Shown one piece after another: positions 24,572 through 32,072 of a DNA stretch of 64,000 nt. The notes below the pieces were generated by a model that did no database searches, had not been told where the DNA came from, and worked only from the letters and a program-made list of their open reading frames with translations. Both the position numbers and the translations under genes were made by a program. The stretch's first letter is position 1, and each line of letters starts with the position of its first letter. Source of the DNA: a virus; IMG/VR virus record IMGVR_UViG_3300008450_000020, positions 1 to 64,000 of that record, one strand, 5' to 3'.

Positions 24572-25822
24572 TTATGTTAAAGCATAATTAGACTTAAGAA
24601 TCAAACTAGATAAGTTGTTTGATTTCTTGGTGTAAGTTCCTTTGACACCATGAATCTGACTGAGGATATCTGAGAGTATTTCACTATCAGCTAATTCAGC
24701 AAAGATTTCAATGTAATGCTTACGTAACTGTTCCATATATTTAGGAGAACATTTATATTCATCATGAATAGTAATAATCTCAAATGGAGCATGTTCATTC
24801 ATACTCATACAGATCTCACGTAACTTAATCAACAATGAAGTAGGAATTGCTTTTGCATCTTCATAAGTCAAATAAGGAATCATTGTGATGTCTGTCATCT
24901 TGCTGCGTTCATACTGCTCCAAGTAGTAAGCCAACTTAGGAGAAGGTGTGCGGCCATGATAGCTAGTTGCGTATGTATTGCGATAATTAATCTCTGCATT
25001 AAGGATACTCAGTGCATTAATTAATTCATTTGGTTTGTAGTTACAACGACGGTGCATTGAACGTAAGATGTAAGCATCAATAGAGTGAATCACATTAGCT
25101 GCATTACTTAAACCAGATTTAGTACCTTCATTCTCATAATAATAATAAGTGAAAGTAGCATGATCCAATTCATCAACTTCAATACGAGCTTCCTTTTTCT
25201 GCATTACTTTTACACGCGCATAGAAGCCATCAGGAAGTGTCCATGCATGTACTTTAGCATTTGCTTGCCATGAACTCAAAAGCTCTTGGAGAAGCTCCCA
25301 TGCACCCGGAGCTACAATATTTGCAGCTTGATAGAATGCATTCAATTCAGGGGTATCTTCACCGAAGACTTCTTTAGGTACAAGATTTGAACCATAGAAT
25401 GAAGTCATCATAGCGCGCTTAGCATTATCTCTTGAAATATCAACTGATAAGCCTTGTTGAATAAGGATATTATTCATGGCTTGGGTTAATGAGGAATACG
25501 CATCTGCACGTACATCAGGATCAACTAAACCAGTTGCAGTAGCGCCGGCTATACAGCCTGTTATGGCACTCATGATTTGGATACCTGAGCATACTGAGTC
25601 TAGTCCTACAAGGTGCCCTGTAGGTTTTCCTGATTGAACCTGACGGATAGCTAAAACAGCTTTTTTGTACAGAGGTACTGTTTCTGCTTGAGCCGATAAA
25701 GCTTCAAGATTTTTGATGTTATCTGTAGCCCATTGAATACGTTCTTCAAATGTGACTTTATCTAAACCAAAGTGATTGGCTAAGTCGATGAGCATGTATT
25801 GAAATGGTGTATAAGATTTCAT
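24572..25822 (-). CDS. RNAP2, catalytic subunit of the split N4-like RNA polymerase (N4 gp16-like)
   Basis: A 416-residue T7-family palm/fingers subunit. Motif A is GLDSVCSGIQ (Asp75). Motif B is RDNAKRAMMTSFYG (Arg131, Lys135, Tyr143, Gly144). A VIHSIDAYILR segment and motif C TIHDEY (His353, Asp354) complete the active site. It lacks the N-terminal DxxGR part, which is in RNAP1, so the two must combine into one enzyme, as in N4, to transcribe middle genes. In N4 the two genes are adjacent; here about 3.4 kb of small genes separates them. Tyr143 is the normal residue, unlike Phe in vRNAP. Confidence 0.93.
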   Translation of the reverse strand: MKSYTPFQYMLIDLANHFGLDKVTFEERIQWATDNIKNLEALSAQAETVPLYKKAVLAIRQVQSGKPTGHLVGLDSVCSGIQIMSAITGCIAGATATGLVDPDVRADAYSSLTQAMNNILIQQGLSVDISRDNAKRAMMTSFYGSNLVPKEVFGEDTPELNAFYQAANIVAPGAWELLQELLSSWQANAKVHAWTLPDGFYARVKVMQKKEARIEVDELDHATFTYYYYENEGTKSGLSNAANVIHSIDAYILRSMHRRCNYKPNELINALSILNAEINYRNTYATSYHGRTPSPKLAYYLEQYERSKMTDITMIPYLTYEDAKAIPTSLLIKLREICMSMNEHAPFEIITIHDEYKCSPKYMEQLRKHYIEIFAELADSEILSDILSQIHGVKGTYTKKSNNLSSLILKSNYALT

Positions 25823-25872
25823 GGAAATGTTCCTATTAGATTGAGGGTAACTAAAAGAGATTTATTTAATGA

Positions 25873-26133
25873 TTAATTGCCTATTAAGGCAATGAGTGCT
25901 TGAACTTGTGAAGGTAATTGTTCTAGTTGAGCAGTTTCCCAATTTGAACCCCCATTAGACATAGGGACGTACACATAGTAAATATGTTGTTCTCCGTCTC
26001 TATCTAAATATTGCCAGATAGAACCGTGTTCACGTTCATTAATATCTTCATGTACATCGTAATAAAGTATTTTTAATGTATCCGGAAATATCAATCTACC
26101 TAATAAATTTGGTTTTCTATGAAGGGTTGGCAT
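25873..26133 (-). CDS. Tandem early paralogue 11
   Basis: An 86-residue protein nearest RNAP2. It ends LPSQVQALIALI, the shared C-terminal motif of the array. The middle has YYDVHEDINEREHGSIWQYL and HIYYVYVPMSN, paralleling its upstream neighbour (ENIHDKQIGDIWTYIRG), so the two are sister copies. Unknown function. Confidence 0.65.
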   Translation of the reverse strand: MPTLHRKPNLLGRLIFPDTLKILYYDVHEDINEREHGSIWQYLDRDGEQHIYYVYVPMSNGGSNWETAQLEQLPSQVQALIALIGN

Positions 26134-26141
26134 GTACTTTC

Positions 26142-26399
26142 CTATTCTATTAGAGAAATTAAAGCTTTAATCTCAGGAGGAATATCTGTATAAGAGATGT
26201 CTCTCCATGACTCGATTATCTCTACAGAATGACAAATAAGGTGCAAACTATCCCCATATTGATGTCCTCTGATGTAAGTCCAAATATCCCCTATCTGTTT
26301 ATCATGAATGTTTTCCCCGCTATCAAAGAATAAAACTTCTTTGGTTGAGGGTCTTACAGTGAATCCTACTGTTTTAGGAGTTGGGTTTGTTGTAGGCAT
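26142..26399 (-). CDS. Tandem early paralogue 10
   Basis: An 85-residue protein ending DIPPEIKALISLI. The body (STKEVLFFDSGENIHDKQIG, then DIWTYI) aligns by eye with paralogue 11. Short intergenic gap with its own ribosome site. Unknown function. Confidence 0.65.
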   Translation of the reverse strand: MPTTNPTPKTVGFTVRPSTKEVLFFDSGENIHDKQIGDIWTYIRGHQYGDSLHLICHSVEIIESWRDISYTDIPPEIKALISLIE

Positions 26400-26408
26400 A
26401 AAGTTCCT

Positions 26409-26681
26409 TTATTTAATTAAGGTAAATGCAGCAAGTACATGAGAAGGAACTTCTGACTTATTGCGCAATAACCATCGAAAAGTTTTTGCAGAATTATTTG
26501 GAGTATGGAAATGATTCAATACTGCTTTATAAAAATACTCTTCTGTATTGGTGTGAACTCCGCATAACCATTCATGTTCTGATGAAGGAGATCTTGTATA
26601 AAAATATTCATTTTTATCCTTATGATCTACAACACATGCATTGGTTACAGAATCTACGATAATTATTTTTTCAAGGGTCAT
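26409..26681 (-). CDS. Tandem early paralogue 9
   Basis: A 90-residue protein with an AACAGGAATAACT leader before the ATG. Begins MTLEKIIIVDSVTNACVV and ends EVPSHVLAAFTLI. An aromatic middle (EYFYTRSP, EYFYKAVLNHF) fits the family's beta-rich region. Confidence 0.65.
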   Translation of the reverse strand: MTLEKIIIVDSVTNACVVDHKDKNEYFYTRSPSSEHEWLCGVHTNTEEYFYKAVLNHFHTPNNSAKTFRWLLRNKSEVPSHVLAAFTLIK

Positions 26682-26683
26682 AG

Positions 26684-27064
26684 TTATTCCTGTTGTATAT
26701 CTAATTTAATGCCTAGTAAATTCAATAAAGATATATGTATATCAGGGATGTCTTTTGTTTCACGAATATACGTGTACATACGTCCAAAGGCATTAGCAAT
26801 AGCATTAGTTTTGATAGCGAATCCTGAAGGAGAAATAAATAAAGTATCAGGAGGGTATAAAATAGATACGTCAATACACTCATTAGGATTCATCACCGCG
26901 TTATACATGTGAACACCGTGCCCAATCATAGGTAATTGATCGGGTTCTATCACAATGATGAATTTAGTGTCTCCCCCAATTGGATTATCAAGACTTGGGA
27001 TAACATCTAAAATAATTAAGTTTTCCTTGAATTCTTCAAGAAATTTGACAGGTGTTTCTAACAT
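26684..27064 (-). CDS. Tandem early paralogue 8
   Basis: A 126-residue protein. I chose the ATG at 27064 after AAAGGAAAATT over a start further upstream. It belongs to the longer subgroup: FIIVIEPDQLPMIGHGVHMY, DVSILYPPDTLFIS and a hydrophobic end DIPDIHISLLNLLG. The I-E-P-x-x-x-P ... D-hydrophobic-S-I-x-Y-P pattern is shared with paralogues 5 and 6. Confidence 0.7.
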   Translation of the reverse strand: MLETPVKFLEEFKENLIILDVIPSLDNPIGGDTKFIIVIEPDQLPMIGHGVHMYNAVMNPNECIDVSILYPPDTLFISPSGFAIKTNAIANAFGRMYTYIRETKDIPDIHISLLNLLGIKLDIQQE

Positions 27065-27074
27065 AATTTTCCTT

Positions 27075-27338
27075 TTATAAATCAAGAAGTTTAATGATAT
27101 TTTTGATGTTGTCTGGAACATGTAATGCTTGTACGTGTGACCATCTGTAAATGTAAGTAACCTCTGCATTCTTACCTAAAGAAGATATTCGTTTACTTGG
27201 GTAATAAGCTCTGCACCCTACATCAACATCAAACAACCATTGATCTTTATTGGTTGCTCTTGGTGTTCTAGATTCATTGATTAATGTAACTGCCATATTC
27301 TCATCGATGATTACAAATCGAGTGTCTTTATTATTCAA
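27075..27338 (-). CDS. Tandem early paralogue 7 (probable TTG start)
   Basis: About 87 residues. No ATG fits: alignment with paralogue 9 needs the segment TRFVIIDENMAV, which lies before the first ATG (27296). A TTG at 27338 follows TTGGAG with good spacing, inside the end of the previous gene. The protein ends VPDNIKNIIKLLDL. The start is the weakest part of this call. Confidence 0.55.
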   Translation of the reverse strand: MNNKDTRFVIIDENMAVTLINESRTPRATNKDQWLFDVDVGCRAYYPSKRISSLGKNAEVTYIYRWSHVQALHVPDNIKNIIKLLDL

Positions 27339-27693
27339 GATCAAGCTCCAATCCAAGTAAGGAAATCATTGCTCTGTTTTCTGCAGAAACATATTCAAAA
27401 TAATCTGCTTGAGTCCAGATCTCTGTCCAATGTTCTTCTGTTTCTTTATACACACGCATAACAAAACCATATCCATTAATGAATACAGTGTCTTCTGGAA
27501 ATAAGATAGAGATATCAATATACTTATTTTGACTGGGGTTAAATAAAGCGTCATACATCGATTCAGAATTACTGAATCTAACTGGTTCATTTGGCTCAAA
27601 TACCATAAAGAAAAATTCACCTATTTCAGAACACTTAAGAAGTAAGTCTTCTTTAAAGTATTCAAGCGTTCTATAAATTTTACGGTCAGTCAT
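27331..27693 (-). CDS. Tandem early paralogue 6
   Basis: A 120-residue protein from the ATG at 27693 with CGGAG eight bases upstream; other in-frame starts lie at 27699 and 27702. Longer subgroup: FFFMVFEPNEPVRFSNSESM, DISILFPEDTVFI, ending AENRAMISLLGLELDLE. Overlaps both neighbours slightly. Confidence 0.68.
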   Translation of the reverse strand: MTDRKIYRTLEYFKEDLLLKCSEIGEFFFMVFEPNEPVRFSNSESMYDALFNPSQNKYIDISILFPEDTVFINGYGFVMRVYKETEEHWTEIWTQADYFEYVSAENRAMISLLGLELDLE

Positions 27694-28045
27694 TTTCATC
27701 ACTCCGTTGAAATGATATGTTTAATAAAGACAAGGTTGCTTTAATTTGAGGAGGTAACTCCTTTAGCTTTTTAAGTGCTCTCCATTCACCACAAACAACC
27801 TTCATTGCATAAGGGAATCTACTATCTACTCCACTAAAGAAATATGTACCACTTGGGTAACGAATACTCATGTCATAAGTAGGATCATCATTACCAAATA
27901 TTGCGTAATATTGTTCTTCAGTATTACCAAATACAGGGGGTTTATTTGGTTCAAAGACGATTAAAAAATGCTGAGATCTCTCATCTGGAAATTGAATAAG
28001 TAAATCTCTCTTAAAGTGATTAAAACAGTTATACGTAAATTTCAT
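27686..28045 (-). CDS. Tandem early paralogue 5
   Basis: A 119-residue protein of the longer subgroup: HFLIVFEPNKPPVFGNTEEQ, DMSIRYPSGTYFF, ending LPPQIKATLSLLNISF. Side by side with paralogue 6 it shows the clearest pairwise similarity in the array. Confidence 0.7.
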   Translation of the reverse strand: MKFTYNCFNHFKRDLLIQFPDERSQHFLIVFEPNKPPVFGNTEEQYYAIFGNDDPTYDMSIRYPSGTYFFSGVDSRFPYAMKVVCGEWRALKKLKELPPQIKATLSLLNISFQRSDEND

Positions 28046-28062
28046 AATCTTCCTTATGTGAG

Positions 28063-28329
28063 TTATTTAAGCAAAGCAAGTAATGCTTTGTATTCAGGGT
28101 TGATATACCTGTCTGGTAATACTTGAGTTCGTGAATTAGATTTCACACCAATCCAGCTATTATTTCTGAAGCAGAAATATAAATCACCGGCTTGAATAGG
28201 CGAGTAACTTCCTCTTGCTACTCCATAAAGCAAATAGGGTTCTCTTCCATTACAAGGAATAATTAGCTTTTTGAATTTAGGATCTAATGGAGGAGAATTT
28301 TCATATTCTCCATTGTCAATAATTACCAT
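28063..28329 (-). CDS. Tandem early paralogue 4
   Basis: An 88-residue protein (MVIIDNGEYENSPPLDPK ...) with AGDLYFCFRNNSWIGVK in the middle and the end INPEYKALLALLK, a shortened form of the family motif. Overlaps the previous stop by seven bases. Confidence 0.62.
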   Translation of the reverse strand: MVIIDNGEYENSPPLDPKFKKLIIPCNGREPYLLYGVARGSYSPIQAGDLYFCFRNNSWIGVKSNSRTQVLPDRYINPEYKALLALLK

Positions 28330-28607
28330 ACGGTCCCCTCTATAAAATTTAATGGGTGTTCTGGAAGACCCCCCACATACAAAGTTAAAAATGCTTTTAT
28401 ATGTTCAGGGAATTCTTTAACAGGATTCTCTATGAAGTAATAAAATACATCTCCATCGGAATACCAAATAGTATAAAAAGGTTTTTTATCGTCACCAAAA
28501 CTATCCCATTCAGTACTAATAGGTTTATTTAGTGTGGTCATACCACAAGGAATGGTCATCATTTTAGTGAGATCATCTGTTATACGTATTTTACGAATGT
28601 TTTGCAT
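28323..28607 (-). CDS. Tandem early paralogue 3
   Basis: A 94-residue protein. It has the aromatic middle DGDVFYYFIENP and then EFPEHIKAFLTLYVG, the family motif, followed by a 15-residue extra tail. Unknown function. Confidence 0.62.
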   Translation of the reverse strand: MQNIRKIRITDDLTKMMTIPCGMTTLNKPISTEWDSFGDDKKPFYTIWYSDGDVFYYFIENPVKEFPEHIKAFLTLYVGGLPEHPLNFIEGTVW

Positions 28608-28616
28608 GTAGTATCC

Positions 28617-28928
28617 TTAAGGAAAATATGAAGATAGTTCATTAAATTGTGCAGTAGTTATTGCACCTATTAAGAATAAATAATTTTTGAAGATTTCAGG
28701 AACTTCTTTGGGAGATATAACGCTTCTTTTAGAAGTGAAATTACTTAAAGTAATTCTTTCATTCTCTTTGAAGGCATAATAAATAATCCCTGCACTTGTG
28801 TAACCAACAGTAAGATTTTCTATAGCTCTATAATCTCTTGTACCTGACCCATGCACAAGGATTTCAAACCTATCTTCAAGCACTCCCTTATCTATTTGCT
28901 GTGGTACATAAACATAAAATTTAAACAT
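28617..28928 (-). CDS. Tandem early paralogue 2
   Basis: A 103-residue protein. FKFYVYVPQQ at the start, GIIYYAFKEN in the middle and VPEIFKNYLFLIGAI near the end pair it with paralogue 1. A short tail follows the motif. Confidence 0.65.
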   Translation of the reverse strand: MFKFYVYVPQQIDKGVLEDRFEILVHGSGTRDYRAIENLTVGYTSAGIIYYAFKENERITLSNFTSKRSVISPKEVPEIFKNYLFLIGAITTAQFNELSSYFP

Positions 28929-28931
28929 ACA

Positions 28932-29240
28932 TTATCCTTCAATATTTCTAACACGTTTATTAATGTAATCAAGATCCTCTTTGTTTAACTCCCCTAGTAA
29001 CAATAAATAGTTTATGAAAACTTCTGGGAAATACTTAGGAAGCAAAGTCTTTCTATTAGCAGAAAATGAGTATTCACCAGCAGGTGTAGAATTGAGAAAA
29101 CAATAATAATCAATACCTTCTGCAACTAATTCATTTGTGACTTGATAAAGAGATTTTGGGTCATTCATGTCGAGTGAGTAATCAATAGTAAAATAGTGTT
29201 CTTGGCTTGGTATGTAAACGTAATACTTAAGATTGCTCAT
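28932..29240 (-). CDS. Tandem early paralogue 1, coupled to RNAP1
   Basis: A 102-residue protein whose ATG overlaps the RNAP1 stop (ATGA), so it is translationally coupled to the polymerase subunit. LKYYVYIPSQ, GIDYYCFLNS and FPEVFINYLLLLGEL make it a sister of paralogue 2. Expression should match RNAP1, that is early. Confidence 0.68.
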   Translation of the reverse strand: MSNLKYYVYIPSQEHYFTIDYSLDMNDPKSLYQVTNELVAEGIDYYCFLNSTPAGEYSFSANRKTLLPKYFPEVFINYLLLLGELNKEDLDYINKRVRNIEG

Positions 29241-30166
29241 ATAAATACTCCATCAATGTATTCTTCCTTATGCAATTCAATCATTGCTTTCTTGAATGCA
29301 GTCCCTTGTGGATTAATGTGATAGCCTTGAGAGTAAATTCTTCCTCTCTTATCTACCTTGTGAGTTAAATGAAATTGGTTATCTTGTTCTGCAATGAGGC
29401 TGTAGAAGCGATAACTAATCTCTTTGTGTTTCTTCCATTGGTTTCGTTTATCTGGAGTATCCAAAGTAAATGTAGGATCTTCAGATACCTTACAAAGGAA
29501 CTCTGTACATAACTTCAATTTCACTTGGTTCATCGTATTGAGAACATCAATACAGATATCCCCATTGTGATGATTGTGGGGGCCTAGGATCAATGAATCA
29601 TCATGAGTGAGATAACCACTCGAATAATTATTGATGAGCTGTCTAGGCTCACAAACCATGGGTGGAAGATATTGTGTATTTTCGATGAAACCTACAAGTT
29701 CTTCTGAGATAGGGATTCTTGAGACAATAACCAAGGAAGCATACTTATTCATTTTAAGAATATCGAATGCATCTGTGGAACATAGAACTGCTACTAGCTC
29801 TGCAACAGTTTTAATACTGTCTGCCTTGTCACTGAATTTGAGTCTTCCTGCCAACTCACCAGTGATACTGGTAAACAGCTCAGGTGTTTGGCAATAAGAA
29901 ATACCAACATAAATATCAATCACAAGCTCTCTAATATTCAAGGGTTTCAATTGCGCTACACGAGCATTCTTTGATTTGTATGAATAAGTCTTACTCATAT
30001 AATCTTTGATTGCTTGTACACCTTCATCAATCTTACCAATCATAAATGTATTACTAAGAATCTCTTTTCTAATTTTCTGGTCAATATGCTTTCTGTTATA
30101 ACGAAGTTCAGTCCATTCTTGACGGACGACATTGAGCATTGGCTCATAGGAAGTATCCTGATCCAT
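29237..30166 (-). CDS. RNAP1, N-terminal subunit of the split N4-like RNA polymerase (N4 gp15-like)
   Basis: A 309-residue protein. The C-terminal part has DKRGRIYSQGYHINPQG, the DxxGR motif (Asp272, Gly275, Arg276) with the INPQG that follows it in T7-family enzymes. Motifs A, B and C are absent and are found in RNAP2. The N-terminal two thirds are helical, corresponding to the promoter-handling part. RNAP1 and RNAP2 form the middle-gene polymerase in N4. The gene starts a leftward unit after a terminator and is coupled to the first of eleven small paralogues. Confidence 0.9.
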   Translation of the reverse strand: MDQDTSYEPMLNVVRQEWTELRYNRKHIDQKIRKEILSNTFMIGKIDEGVQAIKDYMSKTYSYKSKNARVAQLKPLNIRELVIDIYVGISYCQTPELFTSITGELAGRLKFSDKADSIKTVAELVAVLCSTDAFDILKMNKYASLVIVSRIPISEELVGFIENTQYLPPMVCEPRQLINNYSSGYLTHDDSLILGPHNHHNGDICIDVLNTMNQVKLKLCTEFLCKVSEDPTFTLDTPDKRNQWKKHKEISYRFYSLIAEQDNQFHLTHKVDKRGRIYSQGYHINPQGTAFKKAMIELHKEEYIDGVFI

Positions 30167-30193
30167 ATTAATAAAATCCTTGATTATCTTACT

Positions 30194-30238
30194 GAGAAAA
30201 AAAGAGTTACTTACCCTTGGATAACCAAAGGTAAGTTA
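30194..30238 (-). terminator. Rho-independent terminator before RNAP1
   Basis: On the - strand, a 12-bp stem (ACTTACCTTTGG / CCAAGGGTAAGT) with loop TTAT is followed by AACTCTTTTTTTC. It lies between the 95-residue gene and RNAP1, so RNAP1 expression must come from readthrough or an unrecognised start. Confidence 0.85.
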
Positions 30239-30245
30239 TTTGAGT

Positions 30246-30533
30246 TTAAATTTGAGACTTTAATTCTTTGATGACTGCATCACGTTCTTCGATTGTGATT
30301 TGCCTTGCTATATGATATTTCATATAAGCTATGTAAGCTATATCGATTAATGTACTAATACGTTCATGATTGGGTGAGCCACTCAATAAACGCATGTGTA
30401 AAAGTTCATCATCAATATTTTTATTGATTACAAATTCATCTGAACCTTCACACATGGACAGGTATTTCCAGTTCAACTGATTCATAAGATTAATTGCAAT
30501 ATCAAAGTTGTTTTTAACTGTTGGCTTATTCAT
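30246..30533 (-). CDS. Small hypothetical early protein
   Basis: A 95-residue protein (MNKPTVKNNFDIAINLMNQL ...). Helical; it contains DIAYIAYMKYHIARQITIEE and a charged C-terminus. Not recognised. Confidence 0.55.
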   Translation of the reverse strand: MNKPTVKNNFDIAINLMNQLNWKYLSMCEGSDEFVINKNIDDELLHMRLLSGSPNHERISTLIDIAYIAYMKYHIARQITIEERDAVIKELKSQI

Positions 30534-30576
30534 CTGGTTTCCTATCTAATTAAATGAGTTATTGAACCCAGTCATC

Positions 30577-30597
30577 CTAGCGCACGGAGTACGCTAG
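30577..30597 (-). promoter_or_regulatory. Hairpin with GGA triloop, possible promoter-like or RNA element
   Basis: On the + strand (template for leftward genes), CTAGCG / CGCTAG encloses CAC-GGA-GTA, giving a nearly perfect 9-bp stem with one C-A mismatch and a GGA triloop. The N4 P2 promoter hairpin, as I recall it, also has a GGA triloop. It lacks the conserved TTA of the four GCGAAGC sites, so promoter function is doubtful. Confidence 0.35.
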
Positions 30598-30612
30598 TGA
30601 AGATTGATCAAC

Positions 30613-31128
30613 TTATGGTGTAAAGGTATAACAGGTGAACCGATCATTCAGTATCTTTTCAAGCACCGGTTTGACGACAGTCCACTCTAACTCACCAGCA
30701 CCACAGCCCGGCCTAGGCAGGATTACATTATTCCAACCAAAGGCATCAGTAAGCTTTACCAATTGTTCAGCAGACTGCTTGATAATTTTAAGTTCTGCTT
30801 TAGCATGAAAGCCTGGTACAGTTTCACCAATGGCATAACTATTTTGGACATGGCTTACAATATTATTCCCTTGGTTTACTGTATAAATAGGTTTAACAGG
30901 AAATGCAATCAATTGAATATTGTTGTATTCCATAATGATCTGAGTGACATTACCATTCTTCAACATGAGCTTACCTAGTGTGTTATGTATGTCTGGGATA
31001 GCACGAGCTATACTCAATGCAATACCTCTACCCATAACTGCAGTACCCTTGCTAGTAACAAATCCATTTGTTGTGACACATAAAGCATCACAATCAACAT
31101 GCAACATATTTCCAAATGCTTCTTTCAT
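30613..31128 (-). CDS. Macro domain protein (ADP-ribose binding/hydrolase type)
   Basis: A 171-residue protein. I chose the ATG at 31128 with a perfect AGGAGTTAAAA site over starts inside the terminator upstream. VTTNGFVTSKGTAVMGRGIA matches the macro-domain start (N-G ... G-x-A-V-M-G-x-G-I-A), and ILPRPGCGAGELEW is the phosphate loop. Macro domains bind or hydrolyse ADP-ribose and its derivatives. Early expression suggests a role in host takeover or in blocking NAD/ADP-ribose-based defence; that is inference. Confidence 0.85.
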   Translation of the reverse strand: MKEAFGNMLHVDCDALCVTTNGFVTSKGTAVMGRGIALSIARAIPDIHNTLGKLMLKNGNVTQIIMEYNNIQLIAFPVKPIYTVNQGNNIVSHVQNSYAIGETVPGFHAKAELKIIKQSAEQLVKLTDAFGWNNVILPRPGCGAGELEWTVVKPVLEKILNDRFTCYTFTP

Positions 31129-31153
31129 TTTTAACTCCTGTTTATCTTTAATA

Positions 31154-31193
31154 AGAAAAATAAAGCTCATCATCCAATAAGGATAATGAGCTT
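31154..31193 (-). terminator. Rho-independent terminator
   Basis: On the - strand, AGCTCATTATCC / GGATGATGAGCT with a 5-base loop is followed by TTATTTTTC. It closes the 31202-31486 unit. Confidence 0.85.
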
Positions 31194-31201
31194 CTTTGAG
31201 A

Positions 31202-31486
31202 TTACAGACCGAAGCCTGGGAGAGCAAACTCTGCCGGAGCAGAATTGACTGCCGTGTATTCCAAGATCAACGCAGAGAGCAAGATCGCTACGTTATTCTC
31301 GTCTGCGTCTAGCCACTCACGTAAGTGTTTCTGATCTATGTTGGAATCTTTTAAACCGATTGCACCCAACTTTTTACGACTACCATCCTTCTTTGGGATG
31401 TAGAAATTCAAATAACCGGTTGGGTTATCTTTTACTGCATTTGCATTGTTACCAGAATCAGATTGATTGTCTTTGTTAAAGGCCAT
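31202..31486 (-). CDS. Small early protein, unknown, own promoter
   Basis: A 94-residue protein. The N-terminus is polar (DNQSDSGNNANAVKDN). Then PTGYLNFYIPKKDGSRKKLG, AIGLKDSNIDQKHLREWLDA and a hydrophobic end follow. It sits alone between a GCGAAGC promoter and a terminator, implying strong early expression. I think similar proteins occur in other N4-like phages, but I do not know a function; nucleic-acid binding is possible. Confidence 0.65.
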   Translation of the reverse strand: MAFNKDNQSDSGNNANAVKDNPTGYLNFYIPKKDGSRKKLGAIGLKDSNIDQKHLREWLDADENNVAILLSALILEYTAVNSAPAEFALPGFGL

Positions 31487-31537
31487 GATAAAACTCCATT
31501 GAAATAATTAAAGGGAAAAGGGATATATTAGAAATCC

Positions 31538-31553
31538 CCAATTAGGCGAAGCC
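31538..31553 (-). promoter_or_regulatory. Early vRNAP promoter hairpin, site 1
   Basis: The template (+) strand reads C(31538)-CAATTAG-GCGAAGC(31546-31552)-C. The mini-hairpin GGC-GAA-GCC has a GNA triloop. C lies eight bases before GCGAAGC, the expected +1, so the transcript would start with G and give a leader of about 50 bases to the 31202-31486 gene. Confidence 0.75.
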
Positions 31554-31594
31554 ATAACAGCAACGCCTCAACAACACGGGAACGCAGTGACCTA

Positions 31595-31810
31595 CTAGCT
31601 TAAGATAAACAAATAAGACAGTAGCCACACCACAAAGCTAATGATTGCAGCAGTAACCATAATTAAACCCACTCGTACATATAACTGGTTTGGATTAAGG
31701 ATGAAGTATCGCTTACGGTATGCCTGTTCAGCAAACCACTCAGCTACAAAGTAACCAACCAATATTGGTATGGCTACCAATAGTCCAACAAGAGCATGAT
31801 AGATATGCAT
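31595..31810 (-). CDS. Small two-helix membrane protein
   Basis: A 71-residue protein with membrane helices at about 5-25 (ALVGLLVAIPILVGYFVAEW) and 47-69, separated by a basic loop (AYRKRYFILNPNQ). Early gene of unknown role at the membrane. Confidence 0.6.
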   Translation of the reverse strand: MHIYHALVGLLVAIPILVGYFVAEWFAEQAYRKRYFILNPNQLYVRVGLIMVTAAIISFVVWLLSYLFILS

Positions 31811-31817
31811 ATATCAC

Positions 31818-32048
31818 CTATATAAAGTAAAACACTGTTGATCCAATAACCCATACAACTACTATTAAGAAGTTATGTATTGGGAAGTTCTTTAATATAT
31901 ATGCACAACAATGAACAATCTTCTGTGCATGAGATAATTCAGTATTCTGATCTAGTTTAAGAATATGGTTATCTACAGCCCGTTTAAAAGCAATGATCAT
32001 CCATATACTAATGAAGATCATTACAGCTAAATAGATTACTATTTTCAT
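31818..32048 (-). CDS. Small two-helix membrane protein
   Basis: A 76-residue protein with an N-terminal helix IVIYLAVMIFISIWMIIAF, a polar loop with KLDQNTELSHAQ, and a C-terminal helix ending in VVVWVIGSTVFYFI. It lies seven bases before the 31595-31810 gene; both may act at the inner membrane. Confidence 0.6.
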   Translation of the reverse strand: MKIVIYLAVMIFISIWMIIAFKRAVDNHILKLDQNTELSHAQKIVHCCAYILKNFPIHNFLIVVVWVIGSTVFYFI

Positions 32049-32072
32049 TTGAATCTCCTAGGGTAACTACGA

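Noticed and set aside
24572-30166. RNAP1/RNAP2 split seen as a gene broken by an insertion
   Set aside because: N4-like phages naturally encode this polymerase as two proteins; motifs divide cleanly between them.
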